From NCBI GenBank assembly GCA_013364255.1, contig CP054936.1, positions 8,191,571 through 8,255,570 of the forward strand: a DNA stretch of 64,000 nt. Direction: 5' to 3'. The position numbers and the translations under genes were made by a program. Positions 47,788 through 55,528 of this stretch are shown piece by piece; within the stretch, counting starts at the first letter, position 1, and each line of letters starts with the position of its first letter. A model generated the notes under the pieces. It was not told the DNA's origin and did not search any database. It was given only the letters and a program-made list of their open reading frames with translations. The DNA is from Streptomyces seoulensis (GTDB taxonomy: Bacteria; Actinomycetota; Actinomycetes; Streptomycetales; Streptomycetaceae).

Positions 47788-48309
47788 ATGTACCGGCGCA
47801 CCCGCCGTACCACCACGGCTCTGGCTGCCGTCGCACTCCTGACGGCCGTGACTCCGGGCTGCTCCGGCTCGGCCGAGACGCCAAGGGCTTCCTCGTCGAA
47901 GAAGACGTCCGCCAGCGCTCCGGCCGCATCCCCTGCACAGAGGGTGTCCCGGCCCGACCATGAGCGGCTCGACGACAAGGCCCGCCGCCTGCTCGGCACC
48001 ACCGGCCGTCTCAGTACGGACGGCGACGGCTTCATAGCGTCCGGGACACTCGCGATCCCCGGACAGAACCTGGACGAGACCATCGAGTCCGGCACCGCGC
48101 TGCGTGTGGAGGTGGCCTGCGCAGGAGAGGGAACGGTCACGTTCACGGCCGTATCCGGCACCGCCAGGGCCGTCAGGCGCCTCGACTGCGCGCAGCCAGT
48201 GACGAAGGCGTTCCGCCTCACCACGACAGCGCCACGCCTCGCGGTCCTGGCGGACTCCGACACACCCGAAACGGTCGCCACCGCCTACGTGGTGCGCCAC
48301 GCCGACTGA
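47788..48309 (+). CDS. Putative secreted lipoprotein of unknown function
   Basis: 173 aa from ATG 47788, with a GGGGGA stretch a few bases upstream. The frame is open to 47611, but the upstream codons look non-coding. The N-terminus MYRRTRRTTTALAAVALL is a Sec or Tat-like signal with paired arginines, followed by VTPGC, a loose lipobox (Cys at about residue 24). A Ser/Ala/Lys-rich linker leads to a compact beta-rich domain with two Cys (VEVACAGEG and RLDCAQP) that could form a disulfide. Domain not recognised. Separated from the TetR gene by about 325 bp. Confidence 0.65.
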   Translation: MYRRTRRTTTALAAVALLTAVTPGCSGSAETPRASSSKKTSASAPAASPAQRVSRPDHERLDDKARRLLGTTGRLSTDGDGFIASGTLAIPGQNLDETIESGTALRVEVACAGEGTVTFTAVSGTARAVRRLDCAQPVTKAFRLTTTAPRLAVLADSDTPETVATAYVVRHAD

Positions 48310-48884
48310 GGTTGGGTCCCGCAACCCGGCCCGCCCGCCGGCGAGGGTATGGCAAGGTGCGCGCTGTCCTGGGGAAACCACAAAGCCATGCAGGTGCGGG
48401 TGTGTCAATTCAACGGCTGATCTTGGTTGTTGAGTGGTCAGTTGTTGCTCGGGGTCAGGCGGTCCTCGGGAGTGATCTGGAACGCGTCAGGGGCGCCTTC
48501 CAGCGCATGGTCCACCGCTTGCGGCCCTTCCCCGTCGGGTCCTTAATCAGCAGATCCGCCTTGGAGACACTCCCGAGCAGATCGGCGCGGCGTTCGAGGA
48601 GGACCGCAAAACGGAAGTCTTGTCTTTATCGCCGTCTGTGCCGTGATCGCAGAAATTCTCATTGCCCGGAAGAAACGCACCTCAGTTGTGCGAATCTTCG
48701 GAAAGAATTGCTTCGCCAGCCGGAGGGGTACTATCGAGGCCTCTATAGCTAGCGGGCTAGAAAAGTGACGCACAGGCTGGTTGCTCAGTTGGCTCAGGGA
48801 GTCGAGTGGGCACGACTCGGATCGTAGGGAAGATAGTCTCTCGCGACCGGGCGTGGGGCAGGGGCGAGTGGGCAAGCGCTGAGC
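48310..48884. other. Intergenic region, apparently decayed
   Basis: 575 bp, less GC-rich than the cluster and without a convincing gene. A minus-strand stretch near 48450-48560 reads like a basic protein N-terminus (KGRRKRW) but is closed by stops. Around 48790-48820 there is a GCTCAGTTGG string followed by a 6-bp hairpin, reminiscent of tRNA arms but without an acceptor or T arm. Confidence 0.4.
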
Positions 48885-49166
48885 ATGGAGATGCAGGCAA
48901 GAGCTCGTTATCCGTTACCTGAGCGCACGGTGAAGAGGCTGCGGTGCTTCAGGTGGGCGTTCGCGGCAGTCACTGCCGCTGAACTCGTCGCTTGTGTTCT
49001 GGCGCTGATGGACCCGGATGCCACGTCATGGCATGTATGGGCGACAGGGGGAGGCTCCGTTGTCTTCCTGCTCAATCTCCTGTCAGTAAACCACCAGCTC
49101 AAGAAGAACGGACTGGCCGCCAGGAGCAATTCTCACCCGGACTCCCGCTCCACCCCCCGCCTTTGA
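48885..49166 (+). CDS. Small two-TM membrane protein, unknown function
   Basis: 93 aa. Two hydrophobic segments, about residues 24-43 and 52-70, separated by a short loop with DPDATSW. Basic residues flank both ends, and the C-terminal 20 residues are polar. The pattern of charge and hydrophobicity is what a real membrane protein shows rather than a frame shadow. Start at ATG 48885 without a strong binding site. No family recognised. Confidence 0.5.
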   Translation: MEMQARARYPLPERTVKRLRCFRWAFAAVTAAELVACVLALMDPDATSWHVWATGGGSVVFLLNLLSVNHQLKKNGLAARSNSHPDSRSTPRL

Positions 49167-49613
49167 CTACTGCTGACAGTTGGCGTGCGCGGAGTGCCCG
49201 CCAACGTCCCGTACGGGACTGCGGAGCAGGCTCAGAAGGGGGAGGAATCCGGCAGAACCGAAGTCCTCTACCCGACAACGGAGTTCCGGTTCCTTCCATA
49301 TGAAGCATGGGTGAAGGGAGTTGTGTGAGGTCTGGGGTGGGTGTCACTGATTGATACGGGTGGTTGTCACTGTGGTTGAGGGCCTGGTAGGGCCTTCTTT
49401 TTGTTGTGGCGGCTGGTGACAAGAGTCCGTATCTCGCGGTGTCGGGTGGCCGTTTTGGGCGGTGTCGCCTGGTCCGTACGTCCTTCTCCGTGCTGGCGTG
49501 TAGCAGGCGGGGTCTGGGTGGGGGAGTGGTTTTCGGGGTGATTCATCATCTCGTGGTGGGGAAGCGTTTTTGCGTTTTGGCGGGCCGGCTGGGGCTCTTT
49601 AGCGTGCCGGGTC
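49167..49613. other. Region upstream of the transposase, probable transposon left end
   Basis: 447 bp without a gene. The second half (from about 49320) is unusually G/T-rich on the plus strand and contains the TGTCACTG repeats described separately. The transposon boundary is probably within it. Confidence 0.5.
49336..49421. repeat. TGTCACTG repeats, candidate transposase binding sites
   Basis: A 14-bp motif GGTGG(G/T)TGTCACTG occurs at 49336-49349 and 49359-49372 (13 of 14 bases equal, 23 bp apart). The core GTCAC recurs inverted at about 49416-49421. Direct repeats of roughly this spacing near one end are typical of the transposase binding sites of Tn7- and Tn5053-like elements. The matching right-end sites were not found. 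Confidence 0.5.
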
Positions 49614-51116
49614 ATGGAGGGTGAGGATCCCGGTTGCGGGGCGGACGTGTCGATGGGCGGGCAGAGCCGGCTGCTGCGCGCCGCTGCGGTAAAGAGGCTC
49701 CAACAGCGGCGTGCGGCGGGGGAGTTGTCGACAGCGCATGTGCGGTTGGTGGCGTCGTCGCTGGATGTGAGCGTGCGGACGGTGTGGCGGTGGCTGGCTC
49801 GGGCCGAGGCGACAGGGTCGGCTTCTCCGGTGCCGCGGACGCGTCTTGAGGTTACGGGCGAGGTCGTGGACGTACTCGCGGATGTGTGCGGGAATGTGAA
49901 GCGGGCGCACGAGGAACTGGCGCGTCGTGCGCGGGCGGCAGGGGAAGAGCCGCCGGGGCTGACGACTTTGCATGATGCGATCCGTCGTGATCTCACCCCG
50001 GGGTTCATGGCAGGGCTGCGGGAGGGAATCCCAGCGGCACGTGGCCATGATCCGGCGTTCAAGCGGCCTGCGGTACGTCGTAATGAGGTGTGGGAGGGGG
50101 ATCACAAGCAGGCCCCGACAAGGGTGGGGATGCCGGATGGGTCGCTGGCGAAGGTGTGGGTGACGTGGTTCGAGGACCGTGCTACGCAGATGGTGATGGG
50201 GTGGGCGGTGACCGCGGCCTCGGCGCACCGGGGTTCGGTGCTGGCAGCGCTGCGCTCTTCGGTGCTGCGTGAGGACCTGTATGGTCCGGCGGGCGGGCTG
50301 CCCGATTTGGTCCGTATCGACGGGGGAGCGGACTTCGTGTCGAAGACGGTCCGCGCCGCGTTCGGGGCGCTGGACGTGCCGGTCCATGTGGTTACGGCTG
50401 CACGGTTGAAGGGCGGCGTGGAGCGGCTGAACCGTACTGCGGTCACCCGGTTCTTCGCGGACCTTCCCCGCTCTACAAAGGCCCCGCTGCTGGACCACAA
50501 GACGCGTGTGGGGCAGGACGATCCGGCGCTCACGTTCGAGGCGTTCGTGGGCCTGCTGCGCGACTGGGTCGCGTGGCACAACACCGAGTACGTCGTGGCG
50601 CGCACCGGCGTGACACCGCTTCAGGCGTGGGAGGCCGACGCGAGGCCGCTGCGTGAAGTGGATGCCGAGGATTTGCGTGCCTACATGCTGGAGAGCGACG
50701 GCAAGCCACGCAGGATCACCAGCCGTGGGGTGGATTTCCACGGCCGTTCCTACATGCCCATGGACGGGGTGGGACGCATCGGCATGCAGGTCTATGTGCG
50801 GTGGATGCCGCACCACGCGCACGAGGTCGCTCTCTACACCGTGCGCCAGGGCCGCTATCTGGGCCGGGCGGTGCTCTCGGATCAGGCGAGCGAGGCCGAG
50901 CGCCGCAAGGTGCTTGCCGCCCGCGACGAGCGGGACCGGGTGCTGCGCCGGGCCTTGCAGCGCTCGGCGGTGCGCCGGCGCACGAAGTACGAGGCATCCA
51001 CCCAGGCGGCCCCGCCCAAGCCGGCGACGGCGATGACCCGCCGGGAGGCGGTGGCGGAACTGGAGGAGATCCAGCCGCGCTCGCGGCTCAGGCGGGCTAC
51101 GGGAGCGGCATATTAG
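49614..51116 (+). CDS. DDE transposase of the TniA/TnsB/MuA type
   Basis: 500 aa from ATG 49614; internal starts GTG 49647 and ATG 49653 are possible because no site is preceded by a clear Shine-Dalgarno. The N-terminal helix-turn-helix reads LDVSVRTVWRWLARAEATG. The RNase-H-like core has the three acidic residues in GDHKQAP, RIDGGADF and KGGVERLN, followed by WHNTEYVVARTGVTPLQAWE. A Mu-transposase-like beta-barrel (FHGRSYMPMDGVGRIGMQVYVRW) and a basic C-terminal tail follow. It would cut and join the transposon ends. The strong link to two AAA+ ATPase genes indicates a target-regulated element of the Tn7/Tn5053/Mu kind rather than a simple IS. Confidence 0.92.
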   Translation: MEGEDPGCGADVSMGGQSRLLRAAAVKRLQQRRAAGELSTAHVRLVASSLDVSVRTVWRWLARAEATGSASPVPRTRLEVTGEVVDVLADVCGNVKRAHEELARRARAAGEEPPGLTTLHDAIRRDLTPGFMAGLREGIPAARGHDPAFKRPAVRRNEVWEGDHKQAPTRVGMPDGSLAKVWVTWFEDRATQMVMGWAVTAASAHRGSVLAALRSSVLREDLYGPAGGLPDLVRIDGGADFVSKTVRAAFGALDVPVHVVTAARLKGGVERLNRTAVTRFFADLPRSTKAPLLDHKTRVGQDDPALTFEAFVGLLRDWVAWHNTEYVVARTGVTPLQAWEADARPLREVDAEDLRAYMLESDGKPRRITSRGVDFHGRSYMPMDGVGRIGMQVYVRWMPHHAHEVALYTVRQGRYLGRAVLSDQASEAERRKVLAARDERDRVLRRALQRSAVRRRTKYEASTQAAPPKPATAMTRREAVAELEEIQPRSRLRRATGAAY

Positions 51117-51199
51117 CCGCGCAACGCCCCGGCCCCGGGCTGGGTCGTGCCCGCCCGCAGACGGCAGGCGGATGCCGACTCAAACGAGGAGAAGGACCG

Positions 51200-51976
51200 T
51201 TGAGTAGCGAAGCAATCGAGCCAGAGGGCCAGCGGGTGCTTCTGCCGCAGTTCTTTTTGGACGTACCAGGCTCGTCGGTCGTGACGACGGACGAGCTGCT
51301 GCAGATCCAGGACACGATCCTGGAGGCCATCGAGGTCCGCGCGATGTCGCTGATCTACGGGGACGCGGGCCTGGGCAAGACGTTCGCGACCCGGGCAGCG
51401 CTGCAGCAGGTGGCTCCGGACCTGCTGCTGTCGCTGGAGTTCGCGCGCTCACGCCCAGGCCCGAAAGATCTGCGCGAGGAGTTGTTCGCGCAGATGCACC
51501 TGCCCGGCAAGATGCCCCGTACCGCGACGCCGTTGTACCGGATGCTGCTGGCTGCACTGCCGCGCCGCCCGTATGTGATCGTGTGTGACGAGGCGCAGCA
51601 GTACAGCCGCCAGTGTTTTGAGTTCATCCGGAACTTGTGGGACAACACCCGCAAGAACCGGCCCGCGGTGATCTTCGTGGGTGGCCGGGAGGCCGACGAC
51701 ACGCTGCAGAGCGATCCGGCGCTCGGCTCGAGAATCTGCACGCGCACCGAGGTTCTGGCGATGTCCGAGGACGAGGCGCTCAGCGTCGTTCCCGACATCC
51801 ATCCGGTGTGGATGAGCGCGGGTGCCGAGCTGCTGCAGCACATCGACCGGGTGCACGCCGACGGATCGATGCGCGAGTGGGCCCGCGCCACCCACCACGT
51901 TCTGAAGGGCCTGAAGCACTTCAAGACGGACACGGTCGACCGGCAGGTGGTCGACTGGGCCCTGGCCCAGTGCTGA
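51200..51976 (+). CDS. AAA+ ATPase, TniB/TnsC/MuB-like transposition regulator (first)
   Basis: 258 aa. TTG start at 51200 after an AGGAGAAGGA stretch at 51187-51196; no ATG is available nearby. Walker A GDAGLGKT at residues 54-61, Walker B VIVCDEAQQ with D130-E131, sensor-1 region AVIFVGGRE and an arginine-rich SRICTRTEV segment. Such ATPases form filaments on DNA and bring the transposase to the target. It lies 84 nt after the transposase gene and overlaps the next ATPase gene by 7 nt. Confidence 0.9.
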   Translation: MSSEAIEPEGQRVLLPQFFLDVPGSSVVTTDELLQIQDTILEAIEVRAMSLIYGDAGLGKTFATRAALQQVAPDLLLSLEFARSRPGPKDLREELFAQMHLPGKMPRTATPLYRMLLAALPRRPYVIVCDEAQQYSRQCFEFIRNLWDNTRKNRPAVIFVGGREADDTLQSDPALGSRICTRTEVLAMSEDEALSVVPDIHPVWMSAGAELLQHIDRVHADGSMREWARATHHVLKGLKHFKTDTVDRQVVDWALAQC

Positions 51977-52776
51977 CGGCTGCCCGGGCGGACGGCCCAG
52001 GGCCGCTGCTCGCCCCCGCGCTGATCCCTGTTGACCGCGCAGCGCACTTCCTGAACGGTCCAGGCCTTCAAGGGCTGCGCACCCCCGGCCTCCTCGACGT
52101 CCAGTCCGCGGTCAAGGACTGTTTCGCCCGGCGCGCGATGCTCTGCCTGACCGGCGCCTCCGGTGTGGGCAAGACCTTCGCTACCCACGCCGTGCTCGCC
52201 GGCCACCCAGCCCACCGGGCCTGCGTGCTCAGCCTGCCGTCCCGCCCGACCCCGGCCGATCTGCGCACGGCTCTCCACCACGCCCTTGACCTTCTCGGGT
52301 CGCCTCCCGACGATTCCGGCGTGTGCGACGCCGCCATCCTCGACGCGCTGGCCGCCCGGCCGCGGATCGTAACCCTCGACGAAGCACACCAGCTTTCCCC
52401 CGCCGCCTTCGAGTACCTGCGCTACCTCTACGACAGCCTGCCCGGCGGCCTGTGCACCGTGCTGATCGCTGGCGAGGACGGCGACCACGTACTACGCGAG
52501 GTGCCCATGCTGGACTCTCGAGCCGCGGTCTGGCGCGAAATCCGCCCGCTGGACACGGACCTGGTGCCGCTCGCCGTCCGCCGCCTGCATCCGCTGTGGC
52601 AGCAGGCCACCTGTGCTCAACTGTACTGTCTGGACGGCCGCTTCGCTCACGGCCGGCTGCGCCGATGGGCCCTGCTCACCCACCAGGCCCGCCGCATCCG
52701 ATCAACCGCGCCCGCCGCCTCCTACGGATGGGTCGAGCACCTTGCCGCACGCGTGGACGAGGGGAGCATCCGGTGA
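51970..52776 (+). CDS. AAA+ ATPase, second TniB/TnsC-like protein
   Basis: 268 aa from GTG 51970, overlapping the previous stop. Walker A GASGVGKT at residues 62-69 and Walker B IVTLDEAHQ with D137-E138, then VLIAGED as sensor-1. Related in layout to the preceding ATPase but clearly diverged (different flanking residues, LPSRPTPADLRTALHHAL in place of the first protein's FARSRPGPKDLREELFAQ). Two ATPase genes in tandem are not the rule for Tn5053-type elements, which have one tniB. It overlaps the next gene by GTGA, so the four genes are one transcription unit. Confidence 0.87.
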   Translation: MLTAARADGPGPLLAPALIPVDRAAHFLNGPGLQGLRTPGLLDVQSAVKDCFARRAMLCLTGASGVGKTFATHAVLAGHPAHRACVLSLPSRPTPADLRTALHHALDLLGSPPDDSGVCDAAILDALAARPRIVTLDEAHQLSPAAFEYLRYLYDSLPGGLCTVLIAGEDGDHVLREVPMLDSRAAVWREIRPLDTDLVPLAVRRLHPLWQQATCAQLYCLDGRFAHGRLRRWALLTHQARRIRSTAPAASYGWVEHLAARVDEGSIR

Positions 52777-54179
52777 CGCCGACGATGCTCAGGCCCGGCC
52801 CCATCCCACCAGTCGCTCTCATCACCGACGCAGCGGACGATGTAGCGCTGGCCCGCGCAGCCCGCCGCTGGTCGAACCCGCGCGCCGGCCGGATCACGAT
52901 CGATCCCACCCCCGCCACGAGCACCTCCACGTTCCTGGCCCGCGACATCCTGGCCGCCCTCGGCCGCACCGCCTACGTGCCCATTCATGGCCCGGTCATC
53001 ACCGCGGCGCCCGCCTGGCGGACCGTTGCCTGCTGGACCGTCGTTGACAATATCCGCCAGCTGGCCGTCCTGCGCGCGCACCTGCTCACCCCCGAACGTG
53101 CTGAACAGCTCTCCGCGCTGCGCGAGTTGACCGGCATCCGCCTGATGCTGATGGCCAGCGGAGCCACCACCGGCGAGGCCACCCGCCTTCAGACGCACCT
53201 CGCCCACGCCGGACTGGCCGGTGAACTCGAACACCTCGACGCCCCCGCCGCACTGCGCCTGTTCACCCAGAGCGGCACGCCACGGCCGAACCTCCCACGC
53301 CCCCGCTCCACACGGCCATCGACAACAAGATCCTCTACCGCAGCCCCGGCGCACGGAGCCCCATCCACAGGACAGTCGCCCGAGTTCTCCGGCCAACACC
53401 GTGCAGGGCTGCTCGCCGCCCGAAACTGGCTGGCCCGACGCCGCACCACATCGCCAGCGCTACCCGAGCGACGCCACGTGGAGCTCTTCCTGTCGCGGCT
53501 GACCGCACTCAGCCCCACCCACGAGCACACCATCGTCCGCGTCCGCGGCGCCCAGGAAGGCTTCGCCCGATCCGGCCTCAGCCTGGCCGTCCCCGCTGAT
53601 CTCGCCGCCGCCGGGGGACCGGGGATCTGCACGGTCCCGTTCACCGCCCAGGTCGCGCACCTCATCAGCCGGGCTGTACCCGGCCCGGCCCAAGTCGCTG
53701 CCCTGACCGCTTTGCTGTGCACCGGCGCCGCTGTGGACCGTCTCGTCCACGCCACCGTCGACGACGTGCATCACGGCGGCTCCCAGCTCAGCCTGCCCGA
53801 GCCCTTCAGCAGTGAACACGACCAAGACCACCCGCCACCCCGCGTCTGGTACGCAATCCCGCCTCACGCCCGCCCCTACCTCCACGCCGCCCGCCTCTTC
53901 CGCCGCCTCGAAGACGCACCCGGCCACTTCCACCTGTTCAGCAAATCCTTCGGCCACCGCCTTAAAGCCCTCCTCAAGGACGCCGGGCACCCCATCCCCA
54001 CGCTCGACCACCCGCACCCAGGCTCTGCCTGGCACCACCAAGCCCGCCTCCTCCCAGCAGGCCAAGACGGCATGCTCCTCCTCGGAACGGCCGCGGAACC
54101 GCACGGCGCACCCTCGCCCTCCAAGAAGCCTCCGGCTGCGAACAGACAGACACCCGCACACGGGAACGCGCGACGATGA
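52773..54179 (+). CDS. Transposon-associated protein of unknown function
   Basis: 468 aa from GTG 52773, which overlaps the ATPase stop; GAGGGG lies about 8 nt upstream. No TniQ/TnsD zinc motifs and no resolvase signature. Residues 1-160 resemble a P-loop domain that has lost Walker A: VVDNIRQLAVLRAHLL followed by ELTGIRLMLMASG sits where Walker B and sensor-1 would be. Residues 180-215 are a Pro/Ser/Thr linker. The C-terminal 250 residues have the layout of a tyrosine-recombinase catalytic domain (ALLCTGAAVDRLVHATVDDV, then YAIPPHARPYLHA, then SAWHHQARLL) but lack the catalytic Arg residues. Both comparisons are by eye. Position suggests a target-selection or accessory role. Confidence 0.6.
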   Translation: MTPTMLRPGPIPPVALITDAADDVALARAARRWSNPRAGRITIDPTPATSTSTFLARDILAALGRTAYVPIHGPVITAAPAWRTVACWTVVDNIRQLAVLRAHLLTPERAEQLSALRELTGIRLMLMASGATTGEATRLQTHLAHAGLAGELEHLDAPAALRLFTQSGTPRPNLPRPRSTRPSTTRSSTAAPAHGAPSTGQSPEFSGQHRAGLLAARNWLARRRTTSPALPERRHVELFLSRLTALSPTHEHTIVRVRGAQEGFARSGLSLAVPADLAAAGGPGICTVPFTAQVAHLISRAVPGPAQVAALTALLCTGAAVDRLVHATVDDVHHGGSQLSLPEPFSSEHDQDHPPPRVWYAIPPHARPYLHAARLFRRLEDAPGHFHLFSKSFGHRLKALLKDAGHPIPTLDHPHPGSAWHHQARLLPAGQDGMLLLGTAAEPHGAPSPSKKPPAANRQTPAHGNARR

Positions 54180-54219
54180 CTTGTGGGACCACCTGAGCAG
54201 GCCCATCAAAGGAGCAGTG

Positions 54220-54246
54220 TGAGGCTGATCCCTTGGAGTGGACACC
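54220..54246 (+). repeat. IS3 left terminal inverted repeat
   Basis: Begins TGAGGCTGATCCC and ends GGACACC. Pairs with the right terminal repeat with four mismatches over 27 bp. Confidence 0.85.
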
Positions 54247-54285
54247 CTGACAATGGATCCCGATGGTCCAGGGAGGGATGTCCAG

Positions 54286-54600
54286 GTGGGACGTAAGTCT
54301 CCGTATCCGGAGGAGTTCAGGAAGGACGCCGTCGCGCTCTACCGCGCTGCGGGCGGGAAGCGGACGTACGTGGCGGTGGCCGCGGATCTCGGTATCACCG
54401 CGGAGTCGTTGCGGACGTGGGTGCGCAAGGCCGAGGCCCAGGCCGTGCCGGGAGGCCGTGACGCGGGCGGGAGCGAGGCGGAGGAACTGGTCCGGCTGCG
54501 GGCAGAGAATGCCCGGCTGTTGAAGGCGGAGAAGGAGTGGCAGCTGGAGCGCGAGATCCTGCGCCGGGCAGCCGCCTATTTCGCCCGGGAGGTGAAGTGA
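54286..54600 (+). CDS. IS3-family transposase OrfA (helix-turn-helix subunit)
   Basis: 104 aa from GTG 54286, chosen because AGGGAGG lies about 10 nt upstream and the product then begins GRKSPYPEEFRKDAV, as these proteins do. The frame is open to ATG 54238, but that would start inside the terminal repeat. The helix-turn-helix reads VAADLGITAESLRTWVRKAE. A leucine-zipper-like helix (EELVRLRAENARLLKAEKEW) follows. The stop overlaps the orfB start by GTGA. Confidence 0.9.
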   Translation: MGRKSPYPEEFRKDAVALYRAAGGKRTYVAVAADLGITAESLRTWVRKAEAQAVPGGRDAGGSEAEELVRLRAENARLLKAEKEWQLEREILRRAAAYFAREVK

Positions 54601-55496
54601 GCCCTCGCCGCTGGGACTTCATCTCCGAGAACCGAGCCGACTTCGGCGTCAAGCGGATCTGCCGTGTGCTCGGAGTCTCCCGCTCGGGCTACTACCGGCA
54701 CCTGGCCACAGCACAGGCCCGCGCCGAGCGCCGGGCCGAGGAGAAGCGGACCGTGAGCGAGATCCGCGCCATCCACGCCGAACACCAGGGTGCCTACGGC
54801 GCTCCGCGCGTCCATGCCGAGCTGCGTGCGAGAGGACGCAGGATCAACCGCAAGCGCGTCACCCGGCTGATGCGGATCAACCACATCGTCGGCCGGCATC
54901 TGCGCAAGACGAAGCGGACGACGATCGCGGACAGGGCCGCGTCACCCGCGCCGGACCTGGTGATGCGCGACTTCACCGCGGACACGCTGAACACCAGATG
55001 GTGCGGCGACATCACGTACATAGCCGTCGGTACGACGTGGCTGTACCTCGCCACGGTGATCGACATCTGCTCGAGGAGGGTGGTGGGCTGGTCGATCGCC
55101 GACCACATGCGCGCTTCCCTGGTCACCGACGCGATCGAGATGGCCGTGGCTGCCCGCGGCGGCCGGGTCCACGGTGTCGTTTTCCACACCGACAGGGGCG
55201 CCCAGTACAGCGCGGCCGCCTTCGCCGAGGTCTGCCACCGGCATGGCATCCGCCGCAGCATGGGCCGGGTCGGTTCAAGCTATGACAATGCTCTCGCCGA
55301 GTCGTTCTTCCAGGGCCTCAAGCGCGAATTGCTCCATGGTCGCCGCTGGACCTCGAAGGCACAGACTCGGCTGGAGTTGTTCCGCTGGCTGTCGTACTAC
55401 AACCGGCGCCGTCGGCACTCCGCGCTCGGCTACCTCACACCAGCCGAGTTCGAACAGCAACTGATCACGTCACGTACGCTGTCACTCGTCGCATGA
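54597..55496 (+). CDS. IS3-family transposase OrfB (DDE catalytic subunit)
   Basis: 299 aa from GTG 54597. An HTH_21-like segment (SRSGYYRH, then QGAYGAPRVHAELR) precedes the integrase core, with catalytic residues in WCGDITYI, FHTDRGAQYS and NALAESFFQGLKRE. The end reads YYNRRRRHSALGYLTPAEFE, typical of the family. In many IS3 elements an OrfAB fusion made by -1 frameshifting is the active transposase; the GTGA overlap here could also allow reinitiation. The gene looks intact. Confidence 0.93.
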   Translation: MSPRRWDFISENRADFGVKRICRVLGVSRSGYYRHLATAQARAERRAEEKRTVSEIRAIHAEHQGAYGAPRVHAELRARGRRINRKRVTRLMRINHIVGRHLRKTKRTTIADRAASPAPDLVMRDFTADTLNTRWCGDITYIAVGTTWLYLATVIDICSRRVVGWSIADHMRASLVTDAIEMAVAARGGRVHGVVFHTDRGAQYSAAAFAEVCHRHGIRRSMGRVGSSYDNALAESFFQGLKRELLHGRRWTSKAQTRLELFRWLSYYNRRRRHSALGYLTPAEFEQQLITSRTLSLVA

Positions 55497-55501
55497 AACC
55501 C

Positions 55502-55528
55502 GGTGTCCGCTCCCGGGGATCAACCTCA
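55502..55528 (-). repeat. IS3 right terminal inverted repeat
   Basis: Reads GGTGTCCGCTCCCGGGGATC onward to CCTCA on the plus strand, the inverted counterpart of 54220-54246. Confidence 0.85.

Larger units (their letters stand above)
49336..54219 (+). mobile_element. Tn7/Tn5053-like transposon (boundaries approximate)
   Basis: Four same-strand genes with short gaps or overlaps: a DDE transposase, two AAA+ ATPases and an unrecognised protein. Candidate left-end repeats are near 49336. The right limit is given as the base before the IS3 element and may not be the true end; no matching inverted terminus was seen. No cargo gene lies between the left repeats and the transposase. Confidence 0.7.
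54220..55528 (+). mobile_element. IS3-family insertion sequence
   Basis: About 1309 bp, a normal IS3-family size. Bounded by 27-bp imperfect inverted repeats (23 of 27 positions match) at 54220-54246 and 55502-55528. It contains two overlapping genes, orfA and orfB. Flanks are GTG on the left and GTC on the right, so no exact 3-bp target duplication is visible. It sits 40 bp after the last transposon gene and directly against a 5'-truncated ATPase gene, so the insertion or a later deletion removed that gene's start. Confidence 0.92.

Noticed and set aside
48450..48560. Minus-strand basic peptide (KGRRKRWTMRWKAP) that could be a decayed integrase N-terminus
   Set aside because: Too short and closed by stops; similarity not specific enough to name a family.
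48775..48830. tRNA-like string GCTCAGTTGG followed by a 6-bp hairpin
   Set aside because: The D-stem does not close, the anticodon-like loop is 8 nt, and no T arm or acceptor stem follows. At most a relic.
54238..54285. Earlier in-frame ATG starts for IS3 orfA
   Set aside because: They lie in or right beside the terminal inverted repeat and lack a binding site; GTG 54286 has AGGGAGG at proper distance and gives the usual N-terminus.
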